Positions 63,925 to 64,000 of a stretch of 64,000 nt of DNA are shown one piece after another. Within the stretch, counting starts at the first letter, position 1. Each line of letters opens with the position of its first letter. The DNA is from Celeribacter persicus (lineage in GTDB: Bacteria; Pseudomonadota; Alphaproteobacteria; Rhodobacterales; Rhodobacteraceae), in contig NZ_QAOH01000014.1 in NCBI RefSeq assembly GCF_003050785.1, positions 24,652 to 88,651 on the forward strand, given 5' to 3'. The notes beneath the pieces are model-generated. The model was not told the origin of the DNA. It did not search any database and was given only the letters and a program-made list of their open reading frames with translations. The position numbers were made by a program, and so were the translations under genes.

Positions 63925-64000
63925 TTAGACCACGGTAGCGCCGTCGTATTGACGGTGCGGGCGGCGTAAAAGTCGTCCACTTTTTCCCTTCTTGCGGCAG
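63925..64000. mobile_element. possible insertion-sequence end, IS21-like
   Basis: The last ~80 bases hold two related blocks, AAAATTAGACCAC and AAAAGTCGTCCAC, spaced by GC-rich sequence. They resemble the repeated ends seen in IS21-family elements. The element runs out of the window, so no transposase is visible. Confidence 0.25.

Overview
The window is a GC-rich chromosomal segment from an alphaproteobacterium of the family Rhodobacteraceae (Roseobacter/Rhodobacter group). The evidence is the 3' end of a Rhodobacter-type gene transfer agent (GTA) cluster, a pyruvate dehydrogenase operon whose E1-beta carries its own lipoyl domain, the alphaproteobacterial F1-ATPase inhibitor zeta subunit beside purC, an RNase E with a long acidic insertion, and a methionine synthase split into separate corrinoid and homocysteine proteins. 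The species cannot be fixed from the sequence alone.

Layout. 1-4.8 kb: end of the GTA tail module (NlpC/P60 fragment, gp15-like host-specificity protein, DUF2793 protein). 4.9-7.0 kb: cysE, a glycosyltransferase and an AhpD-like protein. 7.1-14.9 kb, minus strand: pdhC, pdhB, pdhA, a lipoprotein lytic transglycosylase, ftsB-like, fda and pgk. 15-19.5 kb: two overlapping cyclophilins, an outer-membrane barrel protein, tyrS and anmK. 20-23.6 kb: small conserved proteins, a GNAT protein and an AT-rich DUF4238 gene. 23.7-33.7 kb: eno, an EamA transporter, phzF-like, a CPA1 antiporter, an endonuclease-family protein, DUF2238 and glycolipid-binding proteins, selO, a nucleoside hydrolase and a lipoprotein. 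33.9-38.5 kb: sufE and a corrinoid methyltransferase cluster, with a divergent PA0069-family radical SAM gene inside it. 38.7-46.7 kb: an mprF-like gene, then zeta, purC, purS and purQ with unrelated genes between purS and purQ. 46.8-54.1 kb: dctB/dctD, an FMN reductase and rne. 54.3-62.2 kb: ccdA, a hydrolase/P450 pair, and a coupled cysK-like/mscS/alanyl-tRNA-editing operon. 62.3-64 kb: tRNA-Ser(GGA), a PreA-like enzyme and a possible insertion-sequence end.

How the parts relate. pgk, fda, eno and the pdh operon are all glycolysis/gluconeogenesis or pyruvate genes, and all carry TTAGCG-centred sites upstream, which suggests one shared regulator. The corrinoid protein and the homocysteine methyltransferase together look like a split MetH. 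Between them the divergent radical SAM gene has a GTTC-N7-GTTC LexA-type box inside its promoter spacer, no Shine-Dalgarno sequence, and a C-terminal QLSLF sliding-clamp motif. I consider this the best candidate for an undescribed DNA-repair function here. Other points of interest are a DctD-type regulator without its GAFTGA loop, a family of nested intergenic palindromes, and a PreA-like enzyme without its iron-sulfur domain behind a palindrome that overlaps its ribosome-binding site.
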